Positions 52,739 through 62,120 are shown, counted from the stretch's first letter. The stretch: DNA of 64,000 nt from UBA6059 sp965227155 (GCA_965227155.1 OZ245731.1:4030001-4094000), one strand, 5' to 3'. Numbers and translations: made by a program. Notes: generated by a model from the letters alone, not told the origin.

Positions 52739-53547
52739 TTTCTAAGGTAACGAGATAAATGGCTGGCATCCGTAAAGCCCCAATCCATAGCCACCGCTTC
52801 CACAGTTTTGTCGCTGTTTTTGATGTCATTGATCGCGCCTCTAATCCGGTATTGCAAAGCAAATTTTGAAAAGCTGATTCCCATTAAATCAGTAAATCGC
52901 CTGCTAAAGTTGCGAACAGAAAGTCCACAGGCTTGTGAGGCTTCATTTTGGCTTATCAAACGCCTTTCTGAGAAGACCAGATTGAGTGCAGGTTGAATAG
53001 CCTGACTGTTGGTTTGGTTGCCGTTTTGATCCGCAGGTTGCCAACCCTCTATCAGTATACTGAGGAGGTGAAAACATGCTGTGTGTAACCACAATTGTGA
53101 AACAGCATTCGTCTCTAGCCTTTTTCTTATTTGTTTCGCCAGCTCAAGCACATTGTCACGTGCAACCGAATTATTGATTTTAGGGCGAGCTGCGGGATTT
53201 GATTGGAATGGCTTTAGCCAATTGTAATTGAATTGCTTTTCACTTAAAAATGCGGGATGTATTTCAAATACGAGTACTTCACAGGGAAGCTGCGTTACCG
53301 TAAAACCATGCGGCTCCCACATTGGATGTAGCCAAATTTGTCCTCTGTCAAATACAAAAGTATCTCCACCATAAACTCTCTGCATTTGACCATCGCAAAC
53401 AATACCAAGCTCTATTTCATAATGCATATCAAACCAGCTATCCTGATCGAGATGCTTATGATAGAAAGCTACCATAGGTTTTTCATCATTCAGGTGGTAA
53501 TTGAATTTTTGGATTGATTTAAATGCAGAGATGTCGGTAAGTTGCAT
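52735..53547 (-). CDS. AraC-family transcriptional regulator
   Basis: A 270-residue regulator. The N-terminal cupin-like domain (WFDMHYEIELGIVCDGQMQRVYGGDTFVFDRGQIWLHP) probably binds a sugar. The C-terminal double helix-turn-helix shows SQNEASQACGLSVRNFSRRFTDLMGISFSKF and then VEAVAMDWGFTDASHLSRYLRK. The protein stops right there, about 14 residues short of the usual AraC end (a G-x-x-P-x-x-Y/F-R segment). It is divergent from the nagB operon across 87 bases and is the obvious candidate to control it. Confidence 0.9.
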   Translation of the reverse strand: MQLTDISAFKSIQKFNYHLNDEKPMVAFYHKHLDQDSWFDMHYEIELGIVCDGQMQRVYGGDTFVFDRGQIWLHPMWEPHGFTVTQLPCEVLVFEIHPAFLSEKQFNYNWLKPFQSNPAARPKINNSVARDNVLELAKQIRKRLETNAVSQLWLHTACFHLLSILIEGWQPADQNGNQTNSQAIQPALNLVFSERRLISQNEASQACGLSVRNFSRRFTDLMGISFSKFALQYRIRGAINDIKNSDKTVEAVAMDWGFTDASHLSRYLRK

Positions 53548-53634
53548 GCATCAATTTACAATGATTTTGCCCGATTGTACAATCCAGGCATTTTGAATTA
53601 TTAGACCTTAGCATAGTTGTAAGTAAATTCTATC

Positions 53635-55551
53635 ATGTCCCAATCATCCATTTCATTAACCCATAAACCTCCGGGCAGCGATCCAAAATCGAAATTTGAA
53701 CGTGTGCATACCGTAATTTTGGATAACCCTTTTAAAGGTTCCCTGGCTATTGCCGAAGAAATAGCAGCTTTGATCAAAACCAAAGAAAAGGCCGGTGAAA
53801 AATGTGTGCTGGGACTAGCTACCGGGTCCAGTCCTAAAACAGTTTACAAGGAATTGATCAGGATGCATAAGGAAGAGGGCCTAAGCTTTAAGCATGTCAT
53901 CACCTTTAATCTGGATGAATATTTTCCTATGACACCTGAAGCGGATCAGAGCTATGTGAAATTTATGCACGAGCAATTATTTGATCATATTGACATTCCC
54001 AGAGAGCAAATTCATATTCCTGATGGTACAGTGGATAAGGCTGAGGTAGAGGCGTATTGTCACCATTACGAACAGGCGATAGCTGATGCAGGGGGCCTTG
54101 ATCTTCAAATTCTGGGGATTGGGCGTACCGGTCACATTGGGTTTAATGAGCCCGGATCACATATCAATTCATTGACACGGCTTGTTACGTTGGATCGCAT
54201 CACTAAGTTGGATGCAGCTGATGATTTTTCAGGAGAACAAAATGTGCCTTCCAATGCTATAACCATGGGCATTCATACGATTCTGAAAGCCAAAAGAATT
54301 ATTCTTATGGCATGGGGCGAGGCTAAGTCTTCCATTGTACAAGCGGCCCTTGAGGGGCCAATTTCAGAATCCATTCCTTCTACATATTTGCAGAAGCACC
54401 ATAATGCAACTTTTGTGATTGACGAGCCGGCTGCCCAGCATCTGGTACGGAGAAAATCACCCTGGCTTACGGGTTCGGTGCTATGGACTGAAGCAATGAT
54501 TAAAAAAGCGGTGGTTTGGCTTTGCCAAAAGGTTGATAAACCAATATTGAAATTAACGGACCGTGATTATAACGATAATGGTCTGAGTGAGCTGATAACA
54601 GGGCACGGCCCAGCATACAATATCAATATCAAAATATTCAATACCATTCAGCATACCATTACGGGCTGGCCGGGAGGTAAACCTGGTGTAGATGACAGCC
54701 ATAGGCCGGAGCGTGCTATTCCAGCGATTAAAAGAGTGCTCATTTTTAGTCCGCATCCTGATGATGATGTTATTTCTATGGGTGGAACCTTGCTGCGCCT
54801 GATCGAACAGGGCCATCAGGTTCATGTAGCTTACCAAACGAGTGGAAGCATTGCCGTTTTTGATGAAGAAGCCAAGCGGTATGCACAATTCGTAGACATG
54901 ATGCTCCAAAATGAGCAAGTAGATACTAGTCTAACTAAAACTCTTGACCAGGCCAATCCGGATTCAAAGAAGTCACATCTACTGCAAATCAAGAAATATA
55001 TCAGACGAAGTGAAGCTATTGCAGCGCTTGAATTTATCGGTCTTGATCAAAATAATTACCACTTTTTGGATATGCCTTTTTATGAAACCGGTAGCACAGC
55101 CAAGCATCCCTTAAGTGCTAAAGACATTCAATTGGTTTATGATCTCATGGACCGTATTCAACCGCACCAAATCTTTGTAGCGGCCGACCTTGCAGATCCG
55201 CATGGTACACATAGAACCTGCTATGAGGCGGTGGTACAAGCGCTTGGTCAGGCCAAATCTCATGATTGGCTTGCCGACTGCTATGTATGGTTGTATAAAG
55301 GAGCATGGCAGGAATGGGACCTTATGGATATTGATATGGCAGTGCCGTTAAGTCCCGGGGAGTTGATGAAAAAGCGGCAAGCCATTTTTAAGCATCAAAG
55401 CCAGAAAGACACTGCTCCATACCCTGGTCATGACAACAGAGAGTTTTGGCAGAGGGCTGAGGACAGGAATAAATCAACGGCTCGATTGTATGATCAACTG
55501 GGCATGGCTGAGTATGAAGCTATAGAGGGCTTTAAGAGATATTATTTATAG
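53635..55551 (+). CDS. nagB: glucosamine-6-phosphate deaminase fused to PIG-L/LmbE deacetylase domain
   Basis: A 638-residue fusion typical of Bacteroidota. Residues about 25–290 are NagB: LGLATGSSPKTVY, FNLDEYFPM (D94), and GIGRTGHIGFNEPGS with H167 and E172; T165 stands where E. coli has Asp141. Residues about 365–600 are a PIG-L/LmbE deacetylase-like domain with the zinc motif FSPHPDDDVISMGGTL near residue 377 and DLADPHGTHRTCYEA near 520. The first half turns GlcN-6-P into fructose-6-P and ammonia; the second half may remove acetyl groups from GlcNAc compounds. It starts the operon that runs to 60733 and overlaps no gene. Confidence 0.93.
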   Translation: MSQSSISLTHKPPGSDPKSKFERVHTVILDNPFKGSLAIAEEIAALIKTKEKAGEKCVLGLATGSSPKTVYKELIRMHKEEGLSFKHVITFNLDEYFPMTPEADQSYVKFMHEQLFDHIDIPREQIHIPDGTVDKAEVEAYCHHYEQAIADAGGLDLQILGIGRTGHIGFNEPGSHINSLTRLVTLDRITKLDAADDFSGEQNVPSNAITMGIHTILKAKRIILMAWGEAKSSIVQAALEGPISESIPSTYLQKHHNATFVIDEPAAQHLVRRKSPWLTGSVLWTEAMIKKAVVWLCQKVDKPILKLTDRDYNDNGLSELITGHGPAYNINIKIFNTIQHTITGWPGGKPGVDDSHRPERAIPAIKRVLIFSPHPDDDVISMGGTLLRLIEQGHQVHVAYQTSGSIAVFDEEAKRYAQFVDMMLQNEQVDTSLTKTLDQANPDSKKSHLLQIKKYIRRSEAIAALEFIGLDQNNYHFLDMPFYETGSTAKHPLSAKDIQLVYDLMDRIQPHQIFVAADLADPHGTHRTCYEAVVQALGQAKSHDWLADCYVWLYKGAWQEWDLMDIDMAVPLSPGELMKKRQAIFKHQSQKDTAPYPGHDNREFWQRAEDRNKSTARLYDQLGMAEYEAIEGFKRYYL

Positions 55552-55553
55552 TC

Positions 55554-56402
55554 ATGGCGGAACCAAATACCTATCTTGGCATAGACCTTGGCGGCACTAA
55601 GATTGCCCTGGGACTAGTGCAGGAAGGCAATATCATTAAGAGTCTCAAGAAACCGATAGTTAATACCAAGGATGCTCAGGTATTGCTAAATCAAATCAAA
55701 GAAATGGTCAATGAGCTCAACCCTCAAAGTATTGCAGGGATAGGTGTTGGAGTTCCGGGGCTGGTTGATAGTAAAAGTGGGCATGTTTACGATGTGTATA
55801 ACATTCCGGCTTTTACGGATATAAACCTCACCAGTAAGCTTAGAGAAACCTTTGGTTTACCGGTATGTATTCAAAATGATGCCAATTGCTTTGCACTGGG
55901 AGAATTCCTTTTTGGTAGAGGTCGGGGTACCCGTAATATGGTTGGTATTACGCTAGGCACAGGTATGGGCACGGGTATTATCGCTGAAGGAATGTTAATA
56001 GGTGGTCATTTGAGTGGTGCTGGTGAATTTGGTTGTATGCCATACCTGGATGGTGTGCTGGAGGATTATGTCAGCGGAACATTTTTTAGAACGGTTAAAG
56101 GAGAGAGCGGAGAGGATTGTTTTGCTCAGGCAAAACAGGGAGACCAATGGGCTTTAGCAGCATATCAGGAGTTTGGCCATCATCTTGGTTATGCTATCAA
56201 TCAAATATTATTTGCATATGCACCGGAAATGGTGATTATTGGAGGAGCAGTAGCCGAGGCCTTTGATCTTTATGAAGAGACTATGCGAAAGCAGTTGGAA
56301 GAATTTCCTTTCAGTAGGCTCAAACATGATTTAAGCATTGTACCTCAAAGTCATGGGAAGATGGCGATTGTTGGGGGAGCTGCACTTTGTACTTTACATT
56401 AG
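55554..56402 (+). CDS. ROK-family sugar kinase
   Basis: A 282-residue kinase. The ATP phosphate loop is YLGIDLGGTKIALGLV (from residue 7), the sugar-binding parts are GVGVPGLVDSKSG and CIQNDANCFALGEFLFGRG, and a second phosphate loop is GITLGTGMGTGII. The zinc cluster CxCGxxGC of many ROK proteins is missing: here the equivalent is GEFGCMPYLDGVLEDYVSG. Glucose, GlcNAc or ManNAc are possible substrates; the position 2 bases after the nagB fusion favours GlcNAc. Confidence 0.92.
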   Translation: MAEPNTYLGIDLGGTKIALGLVQEGNIIKSLKKPIVNTKDAQVLLNQIKEMVNELNPQSIAGIGVGVPGLVDSKSGHVYDVYNIPAFTDINLTSKLRETFGLPVCIQNDANCFALGEFLFGRGRGTRNMVGITLGTGMGTGIIAEGMLIGGHLSGAGEFGCMPYLDGVLEDYVSGTFFRTVKGESGEDCFAQAKQGDQWALAAYQEFGHHLGYAINQILFAYAPEMVIIGGAVAEAFDLYEETMRKQLEEFPFSRLKHDLSIVPQSHGKMAIVGGAALCTLH

Positions 56403-56429
56403 AAATTTCAAATAATTAGAGGTCATATT

Positions 56430-58145
56430 ATGGTAAATAAAAATTTTCAGGTAGCGGCTAAATCAGAACCTTACGATGCAATTGTAATAGGTTCGGGAGT
56501 AAGCGGGGGATGGGCTGCCAAAGAGCTCTGCGAGAGAGGATTAAAAACATTGGTGCTGGAAAGAGGCCGACCTGTGGAGCACCAAAAGGATTATATCACA
56601 GAACACATGCCGCCCTGGGAATTTGAGTTGAGAGGAGCTTTGTCAAAGGAAGAGGAGGCAGCATATTCCCAAAATGCGAGGATTGGCTATCTGGATAAAA
56701 CAGCATTGCATTTTTTTGCGCCTGATAAGGAAAGTCCATATAAAGAAGAGAAACCTTTCGTGTGGGCAAGAGGCTACCAGGTGGGCGGAAAATCTATCAC
56801 CTGGGGCCGGTACACTTTCAGGATATCTGATATGGATTTTGAGGCAAATTTAAAGGAAGGCATTGGTGTGGACTGGCCGATTCGGTATGCAGATATCGCC
56901 CCATGGTATGATTATGTGGAAAAATTTGCTGGAATATCGGGAGAGAACCTGGGACTGGCACATTTGCCAGATATGCAATTGCAGAAGCCTATGGACTTAA
57001 ATGTGGTAGAAAAGCATTTGAGAGATAGGATACGCAAACTATACCCGGAACGCTACCTTACCATAGCTAGAGCAGCTGTACTTACCGAACCTATAGGTAA
57101 CCGTATGGCCTGTCATTATTGTGGTCCCTGCTGGCGGGGATGTAGTACAGGTTCCTATTTCAGTTCGTTATCTTCAACATTACCAGCCGCTGCAGCTACC
57201 GGAAATCTTACCATTAGGCCTTTTAGCGTAGTGCATAGCATCAATTATGATAAGGAAAACCATAAAGCAGGTACTGTCAATGTGATTGACAGTGAATCAT
57301 ATGAAGCATTGGAGTTTAAGGGCAAGCTGATTTTTGTTTGCGCTTCTGCCATGGCGTCAACCCAAATCCTAATGAATTCTAAAAGTGACGCTTTTCCTGA
57401 TGGTATTGGTAACAGCAGTGGTGTTTTGGGGCATTATCTTATGGATCACCACCTTGGGTTAAATGTAAACGCTACAGTACCTGGATTTTTGGATAAAACT
57501 ACTTTTGGCAATCGACCCATTGGATTTTACATTCCTCGGTATAGAAACATTTCTAAGGAAACTCAAATGAATGAATTTACCCGTGGGTATGGATTTGAAG
57601 GAAGCGCAGGAAGGGAAGGTTGGTACAAGGCTTTTGATTTGGATGGCTTTGGAGCTGAATTTAAAGCTAAGGTAAGAGAGGCCGGTCCATGGCAGGTAGG
57701 TATGTGGGGCTTTGGAGAAACCCTGCCTTATTATGAAAATCATGCAAGACTGGACGAACAGGAAACAGATGAATTTGGAGTTCCTAAAATGGTCTTTAGC
57801 GCTGAAATTAAAGATAATGAAAAGGCAATGCGCAGGGATTGTTTGAATAGTATGGCCAATATGTTAGATGAAATTGGATGTAAAGATATTTCTGCTGAAG
57901 ATGATCCCAATGGAGCGGTTCCGGGCTTTGGTATCCATGAGATGGGTACCGCAAGAATGGGCAGGGATTCAAAAACTTCATTTTTGAATGGCTTTAATCA
58001 GTCACACGAATTGAATAATCTATTTGTCACGGATGGTGCATGCATGACATCCTCACCTTGCCAAAACCCCAGCCTTACTTATATGGCTTTGACAGCCAGA
58101 GCTGTAGATTTTGCTGTTAAAGAATTGAAAAACGGTAATATTTAA
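56430..58145 (+). CDS. GMC-family FAD-dependent sugar oxidoreductase
   Basis: A 571-residue flavoprotein. FAD binding is shown by AIVIGSGVSGGWAAKELCERGLKTLVLERG (residues about 19–47). GYQVGGKSITWGRYTFR, CHYCGPCWRGCSTGSYF and the C-terminal GIHEMGTARMGRDSKTS and CQNPSLTYMALTARA are typical of gluconate-dehydrogenase and glucoside-3-dehydrogenase large subunits. The four closely spaced cysteines between about 228 and 238 may bind an iron–sulfur cluster. It has no signal of its own; partners in this family are exported with the Tat-bearing small subunit, encoded next after 3 bases. It should oxidise a sugar or sugar derivative in the periplasm. Confidence 0.9.
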   Translation: MVNKNFQVAAKSEPYDAIVIGSGVSGGWAAKELCERGLKTLVLERGRPVEHQKDYITEHMPPWEFELRGALSKEEEAAYSQNARIGYLDKTALHFFAPDKESPYKEEKPFVWARGYQVGGKSITWGRYTFRISDMDFEANLKEGIGVDWPIRYADIAPWYDYVEKFAGISGENLGLAHLPDMQLQKPMDLNVVEKHLRDRIRKLYPERYLTIARAAVLTEPIGNRMACHYCGPCWRGCSTGSYFSSLSSTLPAAAATGNLTIRPFSVVHSINYDKENHKAGTVNVIDSESYEALEFKGKLIFVCASAMASTQILMNSKSDAFPDGIGNSSGVLGHYLMDHHLGLNVNATVPGFLDKTTFGNRPIGFYIPRYRNISKETQMNEFTRGYGFEGSAGREGWYKAFDLDGFGAEFKAKVREAGPWQVGMWGFGETLPYYENHARLDEQETDEFGVPKMVFSAEIKDNEKAMRRDCLNSMANMLDEIGCKDISAEDDPNGAVPGFGIHEMGTARMGRDSKTSFLNGFNQSHELNNLFVTDGACMTSSPCQNPSLTYMALTARAVDFAVKELKNGNI

Positions 58146-58148
58146 ATT

Positions 58149-58682
58149 ATGGATAGAAGAATTGCTATCAAACAATTAGGCCTCTCAAGTATCGGGGCGA
58201 TGCTATCTCCGGCTTTACTCTCTGCAATGGAAAGCTGTACTTCAGCTCCGGTAAATGATTATCCAAGATTGAAATTGAGTTACAAGCAGGATCTCTTACT
58301 CCAGGAGCTTGTGGAAATAATTATACCAACCACCGATACGCCCGGAGCAAAAGTAGCTGGTGTAAACCGATACATTGATCAGGTGCTTGATAAGGTACGC
58401 AATGAGGAGGAAGCTGCACTTTTCTTATCTTCATTGCAAGAAATGCTGGATACGGATTGGCTGGATCTTAATGAAGAAGAACGAAAGCAATCGCTCCAAC
58501 AGATGGAGGCTTCTTCCAAACAAGCAAAAGATCCTATTTTCTTTAATATGCTCAAGGCTATGACTGTTTATGGTTATTACACTTCAAAAATTGGTGCCAC
58601 ACAGGAATTGGAATATGTGCATGCAGCAGGTACCTATCGTGGAGATGTACCTTATGCGGAAATAGGGAAGAATTATAGTTAA
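58149..58682 (+). CDS. gluconate 2-dehydrogenase subunit 3-family protein
   Basis: A 177-residue protein starting MDRRIAIKQLGLSSIGAMLSPALL, a twin-arginine signal. The body contains LQELVEIIIPTTDTPGAKVAGVNRYIDQVL, the family signature, and the C-terminal FFNMLKAMTVYGYYTSKIGA. This small subunit escorts the GMC flavoprotein through the Tat system and joins it in the periplasm. The spacing of 3 bases from the GMC gene supports a complex. Confidence 0.92.
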   Translation: MDRRIAIKQLGLSSIGAMLSPALLSAMESCTSAPVNDYPRLKLSYKQDLLLQELVEIIIPTTDTPGAKVAGVNRYIDQVLDKVRNEEEAALFLSSLQEMLDTDWLDLNEEERKQSLQQMEASSKQAKDPIFFNMLKAMTVYGYYTSKIGATQELEYVHAAGTYRGDVPYAEIGKNYS

Positions 58683-58756
58683 ATTGAAAAAACATTAAGT
58701 TTTTAGACAATTGATTACAATGTTTTGTGAATCAACCAAATAATTAAAATAATACT

Positions 58757-59671
58757 ATGCAACTAGGATTTGTAACCGCCATATTACCAGACTTATCATT
58801 CGAAGAAGTATTGCAATTTGCTAGTGAAACGGGCTATGACTGTGTTGAAGTGATGTGCTGGCCTGTTGGTAAGGCCACCCGTCGATATGCAGGCGTAACC
58901 CATATTGATGTCACGGATTTTAAAGGTGAACAGGTGGATGAGATCCATGCCCTTACTAAAAAGTACGGAGTGGAAATTAGCGCTTTAGGGTATTATCCAA
59001 ATCCCTTAAGTCCTGATCAGGATGAAGCCAAAGCTGCATTGGAGCATATCAGGAAAGTCATTCATGCTGCTGCACAACTGAAAATCTACAGAGCCAATAG
59101 TTTCATAGGTCGAGATTGGACAAGATCAGTAGAGGATAACTGGCCGCAATTCCTCGCTAATTGGAAACCAATCATTGAATATGCCGAAAGTCTTGAGGTG
59201 AAAATTGGTATTGAAAATTGCCCCATGATTTTCACCAAAGATGAATGGCCGGGAGGGAAGAACCTTAAAACCACACCGGCAATCTGGCGGCGCATGTACG
59301 AGGATATTCCCAGTCCGTTTTTTGGGCTCAACTTTGACCCATCTCATTTCATTTGGCAGCAAATGGATTACCTCAAAGCGATGAAAGAATTTGGCCATAG
59401 GTTTCATCATGTGCATGCTAAAGATGTACGTATGGATTATGATCGATTGAATGAAGTAGGCATAATGGGCTATCCTAATGACTATCATACCCCCAAGCTA
59501 CCCGGTATGGGTGATGTGGACTGGGGTAAATTCTTTAGCGTATTGACCGATACTGGCTATGATGGGCCGGTATGTGTAGAAGTAGAAGACAGGGCTTATG
59601 AAGCCAGTCTTGATAAGCGGAAAGAGGCCTTAAGACAGTCATACGCTTATTTAAGGCAGTTTATACAATAA
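58757..59671 (+). CDS. sugar phosphate isomerase/epimerase-like TIM barrel
   Basis: A 304-residue xylose-isomerase-like TIM barrel without a signal peptide. Metal ligands appear in VKIGIENCPM (Glu), GLNFDPSHFIWQQMD (Asp, His), HHVHAKDV (His) and PVCVEVEDRAYE (Glu). It begins MQLGFVTAILPDLSFEEVLQFASETGYDCVEVMCWP. Relatives include inosose and 3-keto-sugar isomerases. The place between the GMC complex and the cytochrome suggests it acts on the oxidised sugar after uptake. Confidence 0.9.
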   Translation: MQLGFVTAILPDLSFEEVLQFASETGYDCVEVMCWPVGKATRRYAGVTHIDVTDFKGEQVDEIHALTKKYGVEISALGYYPNPLSPDQDEAKAALEHIRKVIHAAAQLKIYRANSFIGRDWTRSVEDNWPQFLANWKPIIEYAESLEVKIGIENCPMIFTKDEWPGGKNLKTTPAIWRRMYEDIPSPFFGLNFDPSHFIWQQMDYLKAMKEFGHRFHHVHAKDVRMDYDRLNEVGIMGYPNDYHTPKLPGMGDVDWGKFFSVLTDTGYDGPVCVEVEDRAYEASLDKRKEALRQSYAYLRQFIQ

Positions 59672-59740
59672 AAATAGTTCAGCTGATATTGGAATATGTA
59701 TTGAAAATCGTACATTAAAGGTTTACCTAAACCTACTACG

Positions 59741-60733
59741 ATGAAGTCATTTTTTAAAATCCTTTTTTGGATTGGAATATTGGTGGTATTCCTTATCCTG
59801 AGCTTTTCAATTTTTGTTTTTACAGCCAACCCTACCTATGAAGCCCCTTATCCGGAAATTACGGCTGTTGCAGATTCTGCAGTGATTGCAAGAGGTGCAT
59901 ACCTTGTTAATGGTGCTGCGCATTGTGCCCATTGCCATGCTGATGCGCGAGATTTTGGTAAAGTGGAAGAAGGTCATCAGGTGCCATTAAAGGGCGGATT
60001 TTATTTTCCATTGCCTATCGGTAATGTTTATCCTCGAAACATAACCAGCCACGATGAAACCGGTATAGGCAATTATACTGATGAAGAATTAGCGAGAGCG
60101 ATGCGCTACGGTGTAAAAAAGGATGGCAAAGCCATGATGGATTTTATGCCTTTCTATGACCTTAGTGACGAAGACCTCACTGCAATCATATCATATCTAC
60201 GAACGCTTGCACCGGTGGAAAATAGAGTCCCAGAGAATGACTTCAATTTTCTGGGTAGGATGCTTCATGCTGTGGGTGTGATAAAACCTATGGGCGATGG
60301 TGAGGCGCCCACCATGCCTAAAATGGATTCCACAGTTTTGTATGGAGAATACCTCGCCAATAGTGTAGCCAATTGTCAGGGTTGCCACACCAATCGCGAC
60401 TTAAAAACAGGGGGGTGGATCGGTGAAAAATATGCCGGCGGCTTTGCGATGGAAATGATTAATGCAGATGGTACTTTATCAAAGGATAAACATGTAATCA
60501 CACCAAATATTACACCTGACAAGGAAACTGGTAGAATTGCCGCGTGGAATCAGGAGACATTTATCAAAAGATTTAGAACAGGGCGGGTGATCCAGGGCTC
60601 ACCTATGCCGTGGGGGCCATTCAGCCGCATGTCAGATGTGGAGCTAAAGGCTATTTATAAGTACCTGCAAACTATTAAACCTGTTGATAATAAAGTACCG
60701 CTTGGAGTGCAGGAGGGGCCAGTGGAGATGTGA
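59741..60733 (+). CDS. membrane-anchored dihaem cytochrome c
   Basis: A 330-residue protein with an N-terminal membrane helix (ILFWIGILVVFLILSFSIFVF) and two haem motifs, C62-A-H-C65-H66 and C212-Q-G-C215-H216, each in a cytochrome-c-like domain of about 130 residues with distal methionines (for example KAMMDFMPF and QGSPMPWGPF). It is the last gene of the operon and probably takes electrons from the GMC dehydrogenase, as cytochrome subunits do in gluconate and glucoside dehydrogenases. The usual third haem domain of gluconate dehydrogenase cytochromes is absent. Confidence 0.92.
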   Translation: MKSFFKILFWIGILVVFLILSFSIFVFTANPTYEAPYPEITAVADSAVIARGAYLVNGAAHCAHCHADARDFGKVEEGHQVPLKGGFYFPLPIGNVYPRNITSHDETGIGNYTDEELARAMRYGVKKDGKAMMDFMPFYDLSDEDLTAIISYLRTLAPVENRVPENDFNFLGRMLHAVGVIKPMGDGEAPTMPKMDSTVLYGEYLANSVANCQGCHTNRDLKTGGWIGEKYAGGFAMEMINADGTLSKDKHVITPNITPDKETGRIAAWNQETFIKRFRTGRVIQGSPMPWGPFSRMSDVELKAIYKYLQTIKPVDNKVPLGVQEGPVEM

Positions 60734-60843
60734 TCTGTAATTTTAGCTTATTACTGCTAACTCATACTCTTATTATTGAGCTGATGATTTGAACAGCTAA
60801 ATTTTGTAATTGAAAGTATTTAGGAGGGGTGAACCTAAACTAC

Positions 60844-61191
60844 TTATTTCGTATCAATAAGCTTTTTGACTTCCTCTTTCAATAAAGGCAAATGTCTTAT
60901 TACAATAGACCATATGGTTTCATCTGAAATATTATCATAGGCATGAATAACTTGATTTCTAAGACCTACAATATTTCTGGCATGTGATATTTTATTTGCC
61001 AATGGAGCATCAAGTTTTAGGATGCGATTCATCGCTTCACCAATTATTTCTAATTCCCGTTCAATGGCCCTCTTGAGTAGTATATTATTTTGGAATGCTG
61101 AAAAGTCTCTCGGATGATTTTCAAAGAATTGATCTATTTCATCAATTGCATTTTGTATATCAAATAACCAGGCTTTAACTCTATCATCCAT
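60844..61191 (-). CDS. hepT: HepT-like HEPN ribonuclease toxin
   Basis: A 115-residue HEPN-domain protein with the complete RX4HXY motif: R78-NQVI-H83-A-Y85. This is the catalytic site of HepT ribonuclease toxins; in the characterised pair the Tyr is modified with AMP by the partner to silence the toxin. The gene overlaps the 3' end of the mntA-like gene by 8 bases. All key residues are intact, so the toxin should be active. Confidence 0.9.
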   Translation of the reverse strand: MDDRVKAWLFDIQNAIDEIDQFFENHPRDFSAFQNNILLKRAIERELEIIGEAMNRILKLDAPLANKISHARNIVGLRNQVIHAYDNISDETIWSIVIRHLPLLKEEVKKLIDTK

Positions 61192-61483
61192 AGATTAATT
61201 TCTTGGTCTTATCAATAGAAGATTTTACAAATGGATTTCGAATTGCTTGCTCTTCCAGTAGATCAACATTCCTATGAAATAATGATTGTAATTGACTTTT
61301 AAGATCAAAATAATTCTCAGCGTAGTATCTTAAATCTATTTCCTTGAACTTAACAACCATATCTATGTCACTATTTTCGGTCAAGGAATTGTTTACCGCA
61401 GAACCGAAAAGATATAGTTTATCTACAGAATGCCTCTGGCAAAGTCTATGTACGTGATCAAGGTGTTCTGCTATGAATTCCAT
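61184..61483 (-). CDS. mntA: MntA-like nucleotidyltransferase antitoxin
   Basis: A 99-residue minimal nucleotidyltransferase with the full GSX10DXD motif: G27-S28, ten residues, D39-I-D41, within LYLFGSAVNNSLTENSDIDMVVKF. In characterised MntA–HepT pairs it transfers AMP units to the HEPN toxin. It is encoded first, overlaps hepT and is preceded by about 235 bases without a gene. The order antitoxin–toxin is usual for the family. Confidence 0.9.
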   Translation of the reverse strand: MEFIAEHLDHVHRLCQRHSVDKLYLFGSAVNNSLTENSDIDMVVKFKEIDLRYYAENYFDLKSQLQSLFHRNVDLLEEQAIRNPFVKSSIDKTKKLIYG

Positions 61484-61718
61484 ATTTCAAATATAGCAAT
61501 TACGTGCCTCAAAGATATCCGCACATTTCTGCTTTGCTTTGTGATGATAATATCCACCTTAGTGAATATTGCCAACCTGTTGGAAAAATAAACCGACTAT
61601 GAATAAGATTCTAATTTGGAATTTGCAAGAAACAGGCAGAAATATGAAAAATTGACTCATATTGAGATCATACTAGCTTTTTGAAGGCCTTTATATTGTT
61701 AATGAGGATTTTTTAATG

Positions 61719-62120
61719 CTAATTCTTCAATATTTTATCTCCCTTAATACTCCAATAAACAGTCACAACTGCTACGTATTCAATGCCAATTAACCAAAAT
61801 CCAGGATCCACAAAGAAAGCATAGTGGTCTCCGCCATTTGGAATAATAAACAGCGGAACGGTAATCAATGCATCCAATATCATTGCGCCCAAAAACATGA
61901 CTAAGCCCAATAATAAACCATGGGTAATCAAATTTTTACGGTAATAAAGAAATGCGCCAAAACTTGCTGCAGGTATCATAGCCACCATAAGGAAGATGTT
62001 TGCTTGTAAGTCAGCATCGGTCATTATGGGTACATAATACGAGCCAACAAATGCTACTATGCCGATTAAATACACAGCAAGGGAGCTTACAATGGCATAT
62101 TTGATATTGATTTGTTTCAT
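61719..62120 (-). CDS. small four-helix membrane protein (DUF5367-like)
   Basis: A 133-residue membrane protein with four hydrophobic helices: YAIVSSLAVYLIGIVAFVGSYY, FLMVAMIPAASFGAFLYY, HGLLLGLVMFLGAMILDALITVPLFI and FWLIGIEYVAVVTVYWSI. It looks like the DUF5367 family common in Bacteroidota; the function is unknown. It has its own start after the terminator at 62150–62199, so it is a separate unit. Confidence 0.75.
   Translation of the reverse strand: MKQINIKYAIVSSLAVYLIGIVAFVGSYYVPIMTDADLQANIFLMVAMIPAASFGAFLYYRKNLITHGLLLGLVMFLGAMILDALITVPLFIIPNGGDHYAFFVDPGFWLIGIEYVAVVTVYWSIKGDKILKN

Noticed and set aside
53635..54520. Loss of NagB activity because Thr165 replaces the E. coli Asp141
   Set aside because: This position varies in natural NagB proteins, and the other active-site residues D94, H167 and E172 are present.
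61606..61664. Short plus-strand frame starting ATGAATAAGATT between mntA and the DUF5367-like gene
   Set aside because: Under 20 residues, no ribosome-binding site and no similarity pattern.
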